Below, one piece after another: positions 19,551 to 31,206 of a DNA stretch of 64,000 nucleotides. Location: assembly GCA_003439945.1 (NCBI GenBank), contig QVRM01005607.1, positions 62,001 through 126,000 of the forward strand, in the 5' to 3' direction. This DNA comes from Dermanyssus gallinae. Its lineage: Eukaryota; Arthropoda; Arachnida; Mesostigmata; Dermanyssidae. Position 1 is the first letter of the stretch; the number at the start of each line of letters is the position of its first letter. The notes below the pieces were generated by a model. The model had not been told where the DNA came from. It ran no database searches and was given only the letters and a program-made list of their open reading frames with translations. Made by a program: the position numbers and the translations under genes.

Positions 19551-21106
19551 TGATTCGTGTTCACAAGCGGTGAAAAAGGCGACGCTAGACCGACCGCGAC
19601 AGAAGTAAATCAAAGTTGAAGTTTGTGAAAGAAGAACGAGAAGTGTGAAAGAGTGTGAAACGTGTTCGAACGGAATTTGTTTCGTTTGGCTTGTATCGTG
19701 TCGGATCGTGTGTTCACCAGGCTAACCGGCCCTATTCATTCAGTCGACTGGTTTCGTTACGACGACAACAACAGCACCAATAATTCTCTTCAATAGTTGC
19801 ATTGCGGAAACACTCGCACCTGTCATTGTGTGGTGGTGCTGCTGCTCGTTTGCTGGTGATTTTTTTCGGTCATTATTACAAGCACAAACGGGATCATATC
19901 ATCCCGTTTCCCCGTGTCATCGATGTCGACAGTATCTTTATCCGTACCATCATCAGCCCCATCATCATCCGGATCATCCTCATAGTGGGAGCCGAGGTTA
20001 TTCATCGTTTCGTTCAAGTTACCTCACAGTTACCTCGGACTGACCGCGTTTATAGGTGTATGTGCCCGGCTACGCCACTGGATCACCACCCTGCGCTCGG
20101 CCCAAGACAACGACGTCAAAGCGACTTCAACTACTACTGCTGTTGCTGTTTCTTTTCCCGCTGTTAACGAAACGAAATACCCGCTGGTACGCAGGCGCAC
20201 AACAACCGAAAAACGGCACCAGCAAAAATAGCAACGGAATTTTAAGTTTACTATTTATAATCATAACAGCACAGAAAAGATCATACTCACCAGCAACTCC
20301 AAATGATATAGGATCAACAGCACTAAAAACATATTTAACTCAACAACAACAACGGCAAGAAAAATCTACTCAACAGCAACAGCAAAAATCAACTCAACTC
20401 AACAGCAGCAACAACAACAACAAGACCGCTACCACAATAGCAATTACTTCAGTAACAACACCAGCCTTATTTATCTCAGATAGCTTTCATTGTGGTTTTA
20501 CTGAGGGTTGTCTTGTTTTTTTCCCATGATTACTACTACGTCTACTATCATCAGTGAGCAATGTGGTGGTCCCCGATGAGAATGGTGGACTCGGATGTTA
20601 CAATATGGATGCGGTTTTGGTGATCCTCGACACCTCGTCAGTGGAGTAACAACTCAGCTCAGCTCAGATCGTGCAGGCTAAAGCACGCACTCAACATACG
20701 TAAATCGTGTCCCCTTCATGCCCTCGCCGTCCGTTCCTTGTACCCACTGACAGTCTCACAGCCCAATCACAGCTCAAACCCACCTCCTCACGTGCCCGAA
20801 GTGTTTCCGTTAAGAGGACGGAGAAACAGTGTGGCTGTGTATGTATGTGTGAACGCGCTCGCAACGACGAGAAATTGAGAACACCACAGAGAACCAGCTC
20901 TGTGATCATCAGTCAAGCTCGTCAAGAAGAGAGAGATTATTGAAGACTTGACCTGGAAGAGCAGTAAACAGTATTTATCATACTATAGCATAACCGAAGC
21001 GATCGATCGTGACCGAAAGAGACCGAACATCGCTCGTACGGAAGAAGAAGACACCGTCGCCGAAGAGAGACCGCTCAACAAAGAAGACAAGAGATCGTGT
21101 GAAATC
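19551..21106 (+). other. Probable 5' UTR (at least its 3' part) of the signal-peptide gene
   Basis: The stretch 19,600-19,680 is rich in GTGAAA/GAAGTGTGAAAG motifs, a composition I associate with arthropod leaders, and 20,340-20,450 is CAA/CAG-rich and likely unstructured. The last 200 bases before the ATG are purine-rich and free of repeats. Several short upstream open frames exist, for example from 20,719. Splice acceptor-like sites (ATTTATCTCAG near 20,479; ATCATCAG near 20,915) could divide the leader into several exons. This rests on composition and position only. Confidence 0.4.
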
Positions 21107-21179
21107 ATGGAAAACATGCATCGATTTGGATTGCTTCTCGTGGCCTTCGTGGGCATTTTCACACACGTCTCCTATGCAG
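21107..21179 (+). CDS. First coding exon: signal peptide of a secreted or membrane protein
   Basis: The ATG at 21,107 has A at -3 and G at +4, a strong initiation context, and is the first ATG in its frame, which stays open for at least 150 bases upstream. It encodes 24 residues: a short polar and basic N-region (MENMHRF), a hydrophobic core (GLLLVAFVGIF), and a small-residue end THVSYA that fits a signal-peptidase site. The exon stops in phase 1 after CAG at a consensus donor GTGAGT. Phase 1 introns right after a signal peptide are common in genes for extracellular modular proteins. The mature protein and later exons are not visible, so function is unknown. Confidence 0.75.
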
Positions 21180-21185
21180 GTGAGT
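21177..21185 (+). promoter_or_regulatory. Splice donor CAG|GTGAGT
   Basis: The nine bases match the metazoan 5' splice consensus (MAG|GTRAGT) at every position. The intron starts at 21,180. Reading on without splicing reaches an in-frame TAG eight codons past the signal peptide. Confidence 0.8.
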
Positions 21186-22493
21186 GGAGTGGCTAGATGT
21201 CGAATAGAACTATGGGAGTTGGCACTAGTACTTGTTAACTCTTGATTGTTTCGAGCCCATGATCATTGAAAAAATAATTATTATTAGTATGTATTTGTGT
21301 ACTCAATTCCACCCTAATCTTAATTATAAGGCTGAGGGGGGGGGGTCTCATGCGTCAATGTGATGCTCTAGAGCAGCCAGCGGCAGCTTCACAGCTCACT
21401 TGAGAAGAAAAAGATAGTCTTGTTAAACAGTCGTAGCCTATATCAATATATTATATAGCAGTATAGTATAATTGTTCAAAAACAGCAGCAGCAGCAGCAA
21501 ATGTGTGCGATGGTAAATCCATACGTACGTGTTCACAGACGTATGATTATTTATGATTAATATTATTATTATTATTATTATTACGCGTACAGCATTACAG
21601 CGGCACGCGTAAGCGGTCGACGAAGTAATTCATGCGTAATTTACTTTTTCCTTCAGTAGCATGGCCTGGAAGCGCTACCGCGGGCCGGCGACCGGCGGGA
21701 GACGATTTAATGCCTTTCTTTTCCGTCTGTATCACGTACGGCGTTTTGAGTTGAGAGTGCATAAAATAGTCGCGTTAACGTGTTGCGTAGTTCCAGTTGG
21801 ACATGCGCCATCTGCGCTGCGTATCCCATCTTCCGTCTCGTCGAAAGTTTATTTTCTTCTCTCCAGCAGCAGCAACAACAACAACAAGAACAACAACAAC
21901 AAAACAATTTCTACTACAATACTTGTGCTACTACTCCGATTACGACTTCTGCTTGTTCAGAAAACCCGTACTTCTTACGCGTGATGACACAAAAAATGTC
22001 GGCTTTGATGCTGCTGTTGCCGAAATGCCCAAGGCCGTCGCCGCCGCTGCAGTGTATAATGATGCCGATGTGATGATACGACAATGTGTTGCCCTTGCTT
22101 CTAGTTTCTTTTTACGCCCGTGCCTCTTAATACAAAAGACATTCTGAGAGGTCTGCATATATCTCCGTTGCTGCGCCGATCTTGGCGAGAGGACTTGTAA
22201 CCGTGTGCTCCTCTTAACATGTTTCGCTCTCGTTACGTGTTGAGAGGTCCATGTCCTCGCTCGGAAGAGGGCAGGCCCTTGCTGAAAAGCTTTTGTAAAT
22301 GTTCTATATCTAGTATTGTTTATATGAGTTTATTCTCGCTCTATATTTGTAAATTTACTATTGAACGCAGGTGCATGATAGATTAGAATTTGCACAGTAC
22401 ACGTATGGAGAGCGCATTTGTGCCGAATGTGACGGATGAGAGGAATTTAACTAGAATGAAATAAGTACAACAACGTACATGATGCTGCTGATT

Positions 22494-22546
<53 letters not shown>

Positions 22547-23379
22547 ATCAACTATAGAACCAGTTCCCCAGTCTCCGTCAAAACGTGGAAACGATGTATC
22601 GACTTTGAATACAATATGGCGGCCATGGCCTGTAAATGACGCTAATACTATAACTAATATATAAACTATTATACGATAATTGGAAAAAAAATTTAGCAAC
22701 AAATGGTGACGATTGCGAGAATACAGAATTATATATATATATATATATGGAAATACGTTTTGGCTGAATTGGATCATATTTGTATGATTATGATTTGACT
22801 TTCAAAAACGTTATATTCATGCCGAGAAAATTTCTACTTTTAGAAAGTATATATATATATATATATATATATATAGCGTGTAGCGTGTAGTAATTTAAGT
22901 GTTTAGTTTATGGATCTAAGGGCGAATTTATACTGATTAGTTGGTGGCTTGGCGAGCAATGAGTCAGTCAGTTAGTCAATGCGGATATCGTCCTTATGAA
23001 GGGTAGCCAGAAAACAGTGGAAGAAACGCCTTCGTGGTCTAACTATGTATTGCTCCCTCTCTCTCTCCCTCCCCAGTGTATATGTAGATCTCTCTCTCTC
23101 GCTCTCTTGCTACAGCTGACGAAGTGACACGCATTGTATGGGCACACGGGGACTGTATGATGCATTCTGACGACAAATTCTGCCAACAAGACTGGTATCG
23201 AGACGTAACGATATAGCACACACGAAACAGAAACGGCTGCGGCCAGCGCACGACTAAACAACTCATCATATGTGCCCTCCCGTCGTATAGCCCCCCTCGC
23301 GCTCTCTCTATCTATATGTACGTATATCTTCAGAGAGAGAGAGAGAGAGAATTTTTTTTAAAAATGAATATATGTATAT

Positions 23380-23410
<31 letters not shown>

Positions 23411-24240
23411 TTCTTCGTATTGTCTGCAGTTCTCTGTTATTTATTGACTCGTGATCCCAGCTGTGAAATTGTCGTCTCCGGTGTGCTCCCAATGCCCACG
23501 TAGCCAATCGATTGTAGGCAACGGCCTCTGCGCGGAGGACATGAATATTACGGCGATAGCGCGCGACGGATCGAAGCTTTCTCGATAACGTTGAGGCAGC
23601 TGATGTCGCTGAAACCAGATTTCACTGGCCAAATATGTATCTCTTTCTCGGTTTGTATCATTCACCTATCGCTTTACTACATCAGGCTTTAATGTTAGAT
23701 GGTTCATTTAGTGTACTTTTAAGACAGACTGGCCAAGCCAGGCAGGCAGGCAGTTGTCATGGGAACACAATGAGTCACAATAGTCCAGCATCATCATTGA
23801 CTCGAATTCGGCGCAAATTCGTTAGAGTTCGTTCTCGTTCAATTGTTCTCGTTGGATCAGGTATTTGGGTATATTGTCCTGTTGTTGTTACGTGCCTCTA
23901 CAGGAGAAAGCCCATTTATGTCCAGTATGAGAAAGCTCTTGTGGTGGGACTAGACGTCGAGGTGAGGTAATGGCACATATTATGTAGTGTCTCCGACCAG
24001 CTGACAAACAACTGGGATTAAATGGGGGTGATTTTGCTTAGGTGTTCCCCTGACGATTCTTGAAGTAGTGGGCACATCGTTGCAGAAGGAAGTCGCATAG
24101 AAGCGTCTAGAATAAGAGGCTTCGTCCACAAATTGAAAGGCGCTCTTTGTACCGACAGATTGGTCCGATCGTTTGATTGACCGACCGGCTGACCACTACT
24201 AATTTTCATACCCGTCATCCGCCGGACCTACAGCTCCACT
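21186..24240 (+). other. Putative long first intron, left part
   Basis: It contains simple repeats: CAG at 21,484-21,499, ATT at 21,561-21,583, CAA/CAG at 21,865-21,905, (TA)n at 22,496-22,537, 22,730-22,748, 22,848-22,875 and 23,383-23,411, and GA at 23,332-23,350. An acceptor-like TTTTTCCTTCAG at 21,645-21,656 would join in frame to about 30 codons before a stop with no following donor, so I do not call it an exon. Confidence 0.45.
22496..22546. repeat. (TA)n(TG)n microsatellite
   Basis: About 42 bp of TA followed by a short TG run. Confidence 0.95.
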
Positions 24241-24241
24241 C

Positions 24242-24480
24242 ATTATTATTATTATTGCAATTGTATTGAATTAAAGTTTTTACTGTTATCAGCTAATTTT
24301 GCGCCAGCCCATGGCGCCTATATAATAGAAAATTGAAGCAACGTTTCAATTTTCAACACGCCCTCTGCGAACAGCCAATGACACGTCGATCACCTGTAAT
24401 ATGCTCCGGACGTTTTGCAATATCCTTAGAACAATTCGCGGTGCCAACTTGCGTTGTATTATATTAGTGTGTCGTTGGAA
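24242..24480 (-). mobile_element. LINE 3' end with (AAT)n tail, family C
   Basis: In minus-strand sense, pieces in two frames read DIAKRPEHITGDRRVIG and then NVASIFYYIGAMGWRK, followed by a short 3' UTR and (AAT)n. The same layout (SKRIQEVTNDRREGQLLRQ...RGNAASILGAV, then an (AAT)n tail) occurs at 29,918-30,180. These resemble the last residues of a LINE ORF2 whose 3' end is a trinucleotide tail. The family assignment is tentative. Confidence 0.5.
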
Positions 24481-25206
24481 CTACAGAGAGGCAACTCAAT
24501 CAATAGTAGAAATACAAACAATATTGTAAATATTATTTAAATAATAATAATATATTAATGATTATGATACCTGTACATATTAGTTGTAATAAACCCCTAT
24601 TTAATTGAAGGAAAACATCCAGTATATATATATATATATATATATATAATTGATGTTTCATTACAAGTTAACTATAATAGGTTGTTTAATTTAGTTTACT
24701 TTATTTTTTATAATAGTAATTATATGCCCAGAAGTGCGATGCTCTGCGTGAATGTCTATTTTTTAAAATACGCAAATCGCTATCTCTTACTCCCTCTCCT
24801 CCGTTCTATATCTTTTGGCTTCTACCTCGAGCTTTATTCTTTCATATGCTGTTTAGCTAGATTCCTTGGTACTGCCCGCCGATAGGCCAGCCGGACAGGC
24901 ATCTGACATTACCTTGTGTTATCTCGGCCTTCGCCTGCTCATGCTAGACGAGATTCGATACAAAAGTGGCGATTCGACAATGGATCGTTGACGTCTGCAT
25001 CAACGCCCCGATGGATCCCGCGTGCCGTTCTGAGCAACATGGAGGAATGTCGCCGATAGCACCTCGAACGAACTTTCTTCTTACAGCATTCGCCCTTGTG
25101 CGTTGTACCGGTAGTAACAACACGAGTGCATGTAAAGTACGACTAACGTCAAAGAAAGCTGGTAGAGATATACACACAGGATAGAGGCCGTTTTAGTTAC
25201 CACATT

Positions 25207-25243
<37 letters not shown>

Positions 25244-25890
25244 CGGCAACCGCGTCGAAAGAGTGTCTACTTTCACCGTTTGTGCCGGCTAGCCTTGCCT
25301 TCTCGGACCACTCAACACGCAGCTGGAGGCAGAAGCAGCAGCAGATGCAAAAAGAGCACCAGAGCTTAGCTGCTGAAGTTTAATGCGTGTATTTATCTAT
25401 GTACGTGAGTTCAGACATAGTGCATATGCTGCCACATCTATCGAGATGTAGACTCGATGAGCAATTTCATCACCGTCACTTTTATCATTATGCCGTCGTC
25501 TTCATCACCATCATCAGCGTCATCATCATCATCATCATCATGACGCTGGCGAGCTTGGTTCGCTTCAGCAGCTGCCCCTGTTGATTGGGTCGGTTAGGTC
25601 TGCAATGGTTGACTTCGACGACGATCACACCATGAAGTCGGACATGAAGACGAGGTTGACGTTAGGGGGAGGTTGACGTTGAAGGCAGACGACAACGGCA
25701 GCAGCAGCAGCAGAAAAAGATGGAGATGGAGACAAAGGCGAAGAAGATGCCAACAACACCAAGAAGTCCTTGAGAGTAGGTGACGCTTCGTAGTTTCAAA
25801 GCCCGATTAGTTAGCTTTGTTTTTGGCGATTAGAGCGACTATGGTGGTGGTGGAGAAGAGGTGGGATGGAGGAGAATTGGACGAGAATAT
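24481..25890. other. Non-coding stretch with simple repeats
   Basis: It contains (TA)n at 24,622-24,649 and 25,209-25,239, an ATC/TCA run at 25,500-25,542 and a CAG run at 25,697-25,712. No gene is recognised. Confidence 0.45.
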
Positions 25891-25982
25891 CTGTCCGTAT
25901 TTCTCGCGCGTATCTAGCTCAGTTTCTCGCGTGTATCTAGCTGTTTTTCTCGCGCGTATCTATCTGTATTGCTCGCGCGCCT
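25891..25982. repeat. Minisatellite, about 27-28 bp unit
   Basis: Three to four units share TTTCTCGCGCGTATCTAGCT with small changes (for example CGTG for CGCG, ATCTATCT for ATCTAGCT). The CpG-rich unit is unlike the other repeats in the window. Confidence 0.8.
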
Positions 25983-26303
25983 GCACATGCTATCGGTTTC
26001 GTCTATCGGTGCTTCCATGCGTTTGATTAATCAAGACAAGGACGGTCATGCTGCTGCTGCTGCTACTGATGATTATGGTGATGACCGTTGATGCTGGTGG
26101 AGGTGCTGGTGTTGACCTTTACAGAGTGACACAGATAGGGCACGAAAAGTACATAGACAATCGGACCGCGGCGGTAAGACAGGCACAGTACCCCCCGTAA
26201 GAGAAGAATGGATACCCCCCCTCCAGACCAGCGCTCCGCCGTTCGTCATGACAGGTCATGCTGATAACAACCCTCGCGTGCGGGTAGCGGCAATAATTGA
26301 TAG

Positions 26304-26360
26304 CAATAATAATAATAATACCTAATGTTGTTGTTGGTATTATTATTATTATTATTATTG
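26304..26360. repeat. Inverted (AAT)n/(ATT)n hairpin
   Basis: The arm 26,304-26,322 (CAATAATAATAATAATACC) and a longer complementary arm 26,336-26,360 flank a 13 nt loop. Opposed arrays of complementary trinucleotides suggest a foldback or inverted duplication of a LINE-type tail. Confidence 0.85.
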
Positions 26361-26573
26361 GAACGTTGATTTGAACTTCTAGGGGTCCGCGGGACAGACT
26401 GAACAATACAGGCACAGTTCTTGTTGATGCAGCAGCTCAGTCTTTCAAGGCGCAGAGAGGTTACAAAATGGCGGTTATTGTTGTAAACGAACGATTTGCC
26501 TTCTAGTGGCACCTGTCATATCCCCACGCTACAGATTGGAAGGCACAACGCAGAGCGCTGGAATTTACACACA

Positions 26574-26577
<4 letters not shown>

Positions 26578-26649
<72 letters not shown>
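26578..26649. repeat. (TA)n microsatellite
   Basis: About 72 bp of pure TA. Confidence 0.95.
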
Positions 26650-26651
<2 letters not shown>

Positions 26652-26794
26652 GGGGATTGAATCTAAGCATTTCATTGTATATCGTGGTACATAGATACTC
26701 GATGGTCATTCTTGTATTATCGGGTGTACTAGTCACGGAGAGCGGCAGCATGAAATGAGAAGCATGTCCCATTACGTGGTCTTCCGTGCCATTG

Positions 26795-26990
26795 TTGTTG
26801 TTAGTCCTATAGTCGTTGTTGCTATTATAGCTCTTGCTGGTGTTGCTGTTGTTGTCATTGTTATTGTAGTTATAGTTGGTTTTGTTGTTCTCTGCCATTT
26901 CGTTTTATTTCATTTTGTAATTGTTGTTGCTTTTATTGTCGTTTTTGTTTCGTTCTGCCACTGTCAATATTGCTGTCGTTGCTCCTGATC
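26795..26990. repeat. Degenerate GTT-rich tract
   Basis: About 190 bp of imperfect GTT/ATT trinucleotides on the plus strand. The open frame rich in Val and Phe is a repeat translation. Confidence 0.75.
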
Positions 26991-26999
26991 CTATATCAA

Positions 27000-27526
27000 C
27001 ATGTTCATTATCTATCGTCGAACGCGCACAGTTTGTATTCACATTTAGGAACTATAATATATCTTCTCAGCCCTTTCACGTATGAAACTAGACAGACGTC
27101 TGTTGTTGGGACGGAGTGCGAATAATGACGGTGTACTGCCTATACTATAGGTGTGCGCATAGGTTCCTGGGTTTAATTCTAACGAGTGTTGTGTGCGCAG
27201 GGCTGCGCATACATACGTGCCCTCTTATAGCTATAGCTAGCGCGTATTGTGTTGTACAGCATCCCAATTAGGCGGCAGGACAAGTTGCCTCACGGTAGGC
27301 GGTACTGCTCTAGGCGAATCTCCGACTGATGTATAGGTGTCCAAATCGGATGGCGAGGCGCACGCCGTATACCGAGCGGCCATGGTCATCTCCTCCGTTT
27401 GATTTGAGGCGTTGTTGCGAGAATAGGTTGATGAAGGGTTATGACGAAACAAAGACAGCTTTTTTTTGGCCTCCTAACGATAAAGTTGAGTGTAAAAACT
27501 CTTTTGAAGAGTCCGTATGTGAACGC
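27000..27526. other. Non-coding stretch
   Basis: Ordinary mixed sequence; I see no gene or repeat that I can name. Confidence 0.4.
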
Positions 27527-27705
27527 TATATATATATATATATATATTATAATGTATTGTTTTTATTATATACTTTTTTTATGTTAGCACTTTGGGCTAT
27601 ATATATATATAAAGAGAGAAAGAGGGAGAGAGAGGCATAAGGTAGCCATAGATACATTATAATTTATCGTTGTTATTATATAACTTTTTATGTTAGCACT
27701 TTGGG

Positions 27706-27756
<51 letters not shown>

Positions 27757-27775
27757 CATAAGGTAGCCATAGAAA
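27527..27775. repeat. Two-copy tandem duplication with TA/GA arrays
   Basis: Each copy has ATTATAAT...TTGTTATTATATAACTTTTTATGTTAGCACTTTGGGC in related form, then (TA)n, (GA)n and CATAAGGTAGCCATAGA. The (TA)n part grew from about 15 bp in copy 1 to about 35 bp in copy 2. Confidence 0.85.
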
Positions 27776-28033
27776 TTAACAGCGTTGGGTGGTTCTCGTT
27801 TCGTCTGACCCAGTGACCTAACTGCCCGTGTTACGACTGCCAAGTTGTTGTTTCTGTTATTATGGTCATGTTGTTGTGATGTCTAGTGTTGGTGTGTTGG
27901 CGGTGTAGCTGTTTAGTGGCCACAAGAGTGGCCACAGCAAGCAGCAGTATCAATACAATGGAACGACCTCATATCGACGAAACGGCCACGACCAAACGCC
28001 GGAGAGTGTTTCTACGAGAAATCACGCTTTCTT

Positions 28034-28175
28034 TCTCTCTCTCTCTCTCTGTGTCGCTTGCCTTCACGTGGAAGAAGAGTATGTAGAAGATGCGCTAGGT
28101 TGCAAAGAAAATAGGAAACACAAGAAAAGTGTGTGTGAGAGAGAGAGATAGAGAGAAAGAGAGAGAAAAACACGA
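28034..28175. repeat. CT tract and GA-rich tract
   Basis: A CT run at 28,034-28,052 and a GA-rich purine tract at 28,132-28,172 flank short mixed sequence. Confidence 0.8.
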
Positions 28176-28226
28176 GACCAACAAAGGCGTCAGAGAGAGC
28201 CGGGCGCGCAGCGAGTCAGATTACAG

Positions 28227-28265
28227 TGTTGTTGTTGCTACAGCTGCTGTTGTTGCTGCTGCTGC

Positions 28266-28308
<43 letters not shown>

Positions 28309-28310
28309 GC

Positions 28311-28344
<34 letters not shown>

Positions 28345-28362
28345 GCTGTTGATGTTGTTATT
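28227..28362. repeat. (GTT)n microsatellite, about 135 bp
   Basis: Near-pure GTT with rare GCT units. It explains the long Val-only frame and the antisense Asn-only frame. Confidence 0.95.
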
Positions 28363-28379
28363 GTGAACGTTGTTGTCTG

Positions 28380-29510
28380 CTTTTTGTGTTGTGACCGCCG
28401 TCATCGTCGGCGTCGGCGTCTGCTCGTCGTCTCCGGTATCGTCGGCCGTAGGCGCTGATATCGATCGCTGACGCTGGTGACTTCATCTAGTAGTAGCTGG
28501 GAGACGTCGCAGCCCACCGCCCCCCCCGCATAGAGCAAGCAGTGTAGTCGCGGTTCCTATTACCGCCGCCCACGCCTATCTCAAATAAATGGCGGTTGAC
28601 CAAACGCCAAACGGCTGTCTACCGGCGTGCTTCCTGTGCACGTTTGTGTTTCTTCTCCTCCTTCTTCCCCCCCGTCTATATCTCTCTCCCTCGCTCGGTA
28701 TTTCGAGTCAATGCACTATTCCCCAATGTTACAGAGAGGAAGAGGAAATGATGGCCACCTGTTGGTTGACTGTTGGTATATATATCTGTAGACGCATTAG
28801 TTAAGCCACCGAGAAAAAATGTAGATAATCTGCATTTATGGCCATTTTCTTTTAAGGTTTCCTTAACATGTTTTTTTTTTGCTAATTCATATTAACTGCG
28901 ATACTTAACGCGTCTACAGCCTCGAACATTACTACTGGTTTTCGAGTATGCCTGTTGTTGACCAGCGCTAGCGAGTAGATAGTGTTCGGTTTTTCTAGCG
29001 CGATTTGAAGACCAGAAGGTGAAGTATCGGTAGATGCGACATACAGTTCGGAGTAAACTGTATGTATCTCATCCAGGAATCTAAGGGTGAACGATTCTCA
29101 GTCGCTGTGCATCGGTTGACCGCCATAAAGTCGCCATTCGGTGGTGCCACCACGATGATGGTGATGGTCATGCGAGGTCGAGTTTTTCTAGCTCTGGTTT
29201 TCCATTTCCTCCAAAGCAGGAGGCGAAAACGGTTCGTTTGTCGCAACATCGCCGCAGTAATGGGTGGTTAGCTGAATAGCTGAATGAGATGGGTCTCGGC
29301 CTCTCAGCTCTCCTCATCTTCAAAGGGCTAGAGCATCTTCTTCAAGCGGCCGACGACGTCAAGAGCTACCTGACGGAACTGCGTTGTCATTTATTTGGAG
29401 GCGGCTTGCCTATGGCTTCTCGAGGAGTAGGGCAATAACAACGACGATGCTTATGTCGATGACAAAAACGTAACAGTGTTTTTCCGTGCCGGTCATGTCC
29501 TGGTTAGGGA
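28380..29510. other. Non-coding stretch
   Basis: It includes a GTC/GGC patch at 28,395-28,450 and otherwise mixed sequence. No gene is recognised. Confidence 0.4.
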
Positions 29511-29520
29511 TATTTTTACT

Positions 29521-29531
29521 CTATATATACA

Positions 29532-29571
<40 letters not shown>
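29521..29571. repeat. (TA)n microsatellite
   Basis: TA array with one TGTA interruption. Confidence 0.95.
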
Positions 29572-29572
<1 letters not shown>

Positions 29573-29910
29573 GAATACTTGTTGTTATGTTGGCAAAACG
29601 TTTGCAAGAAAAAAGAGAGGGAGGATAGTTTAGGAGGAACGTCGAAAAACTGCTGCGATAAAAGCGGCCGGGTAAAGGAAAGGGAGAACGAGAGAGATAG
29701 ATAAATAGATCAGAAATGGTACGTGTATACAATTGTTGCTACTTCCTACGGGCGTATTCGATGAACTCGATGTGACGCGGGTGGTGGTGGTGGTATGCAC
29801 TCGGCGGTACGGTACGATACAGCGTTCCTAGAATATCAGACAGTCATCACAGATGAGCAACACTAACAACAAGAGCTCTTCCACCTTCTACTTTGGTGAT
29901 GGTGGTGGTG

Positions 29911-29917
<7 letters not shown>

Positions 29918-29973
<56 letters not shown>

Positions 29974-30179
29974 TATTACATGTTGAACAATGTAACAGAT
30001 GTGAGGTCTGAACGTATTATTGCAAAGTTTTTTTTTAAATAATTAGTTCACTCCACGGCGCCTAAAATAGATGCCGCGTTCCCTCTGCAAACGGCCAAGG
30101 GCAACGCTTGCCTCAATAATTGACCCTCTCTTCGGTCGTTCGTGACCTCCTGAATTCGCTTACTTAAATCTTTGAGAAA

Positions 30180-30230
<51 letters not shown>

Positions 30231-30272
30231 GTTGTTGCCAGAAATCTCATTACGCCTTACCAACAACTTCAC
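29918..30272 (-). mobile_element. LINE 3' end with (AAT)n tail and internal (AAT)n, family C
   Basis: In minus-strand sense an (AAT)n block (30,181-30,230) precedes FLKDLSKRIQEVTNDRREG, LLRQALPLAVCRGNAASIL and a stop, then a short 3' UTR and a second (AAT)n block of about 55 bp (29,918-29,972). The conserved words TxDRR and RGNxASILGA are shared with 24,242-24,480. The terminal block looks like a LINE 3' tail; the internal block marks the 5' truncation or an Asn expansion. Confidence 0.55.
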
Positions 30273-30399
30273 TCAAATATACACTTCAAAATAGTTCATG
30301 TTATTATTGAACATAAATACTTGTTGTCCTGCCGTTCCACCGAGACATCAACAACAACAATACAACAACCTCGAAGAGTTCAAGGAAGGCGTGAATCGT

Positions 30400-30441
30400 C
30401 TCATCTCTCTCTCTCTCTCTCTCTCTCTCCCTCTCTTTCGC
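30400..30441. repeat. (CT)n tract
   Basis: A CT dinucleotide array of about 40 bp. Confidence 0.9.
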
Positions 30442-30902
30442 TCTGTCTCGACCAGCTTAACTGAGGCTCGTTAGTAGCTCGTCGTGCACCCATAGTCGCA
30501 ATGAGAGCAGCACAGTAAGTAACGGCGGCGAAGTCTTCCAGTTTGGCGGCACTGTCTCTCTGTACATGTCTGTCTACACATCTGCTTGCGTTCCATCGTT
30601 TCCCCCGACGCCACCGTCTGCCAAAGGGACAGTTAACAGGGCCTGGTATCGGCGGCTGGTTGTTCTTCTCTTAGCGCTGTGTTGTCTGTCTGTCGAGTGA
30701 AACGAAGAGTGAATGAACAGAGCAGGGCGAGCGAGCTAAGTAAGCATCGAGCGTTACCAGGGCAGCAGCGGCAGCAGGCCCCGAACCAAGCAACGGCGCT
30801 ACCGCTGTAGCCCGGTGTCATTTCTATCGTGCGCACGTGCATGCCACGGCGGACTCTAGCTTGTTATCACCAAACACCGTAGCTGTTACGCGTGCACGTT
30901 CG

Positions 30903-30932
30903 TATATATATATTTATATTTATATATATATA

Positions 30933-31006
<74 letters not shown>
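30903..31006. repeat. (TA)n microsatellite
   Basis: About 100 bp of TA with TTTATA variants at its left end. Confidence 0.95.
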
Positions 31007-31009
<3 letters not shown>

Positions 31010-31117
31010 CGCTCATGTCAGATAGTAGAGTCTATTTGTGGCGACGAATAATCTCATTGTCGCACAAACGTTGTCGTCATGATGATAAGAGGCGCATGCA
31101 TGCCCTAGTTGTTGCTA

Positions 31118-31206
31118 GAGTTGTTGTTGTTGTTGTTGCTGCTGCTGCTGCTGTCGTCGTCGTGATCGTTGTTGTTGTTGTTTCTTCTCTTGTTGTTGTT
31201 GTTGGT
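31118..31206. repeat. (GTT)n/(GCT)n tract
   Basis: GTT and GCT trinucleotides on the plus strand with a GTC centre. Confidence 0.9.

Noticed and set aside
21645..21760. Second exon of the signal-peptide gene after TTTTTCCTTCAG
   Set aside because: The joined frame stops after about 30 codons and no consensus donor lies before the stop. The residues look random.
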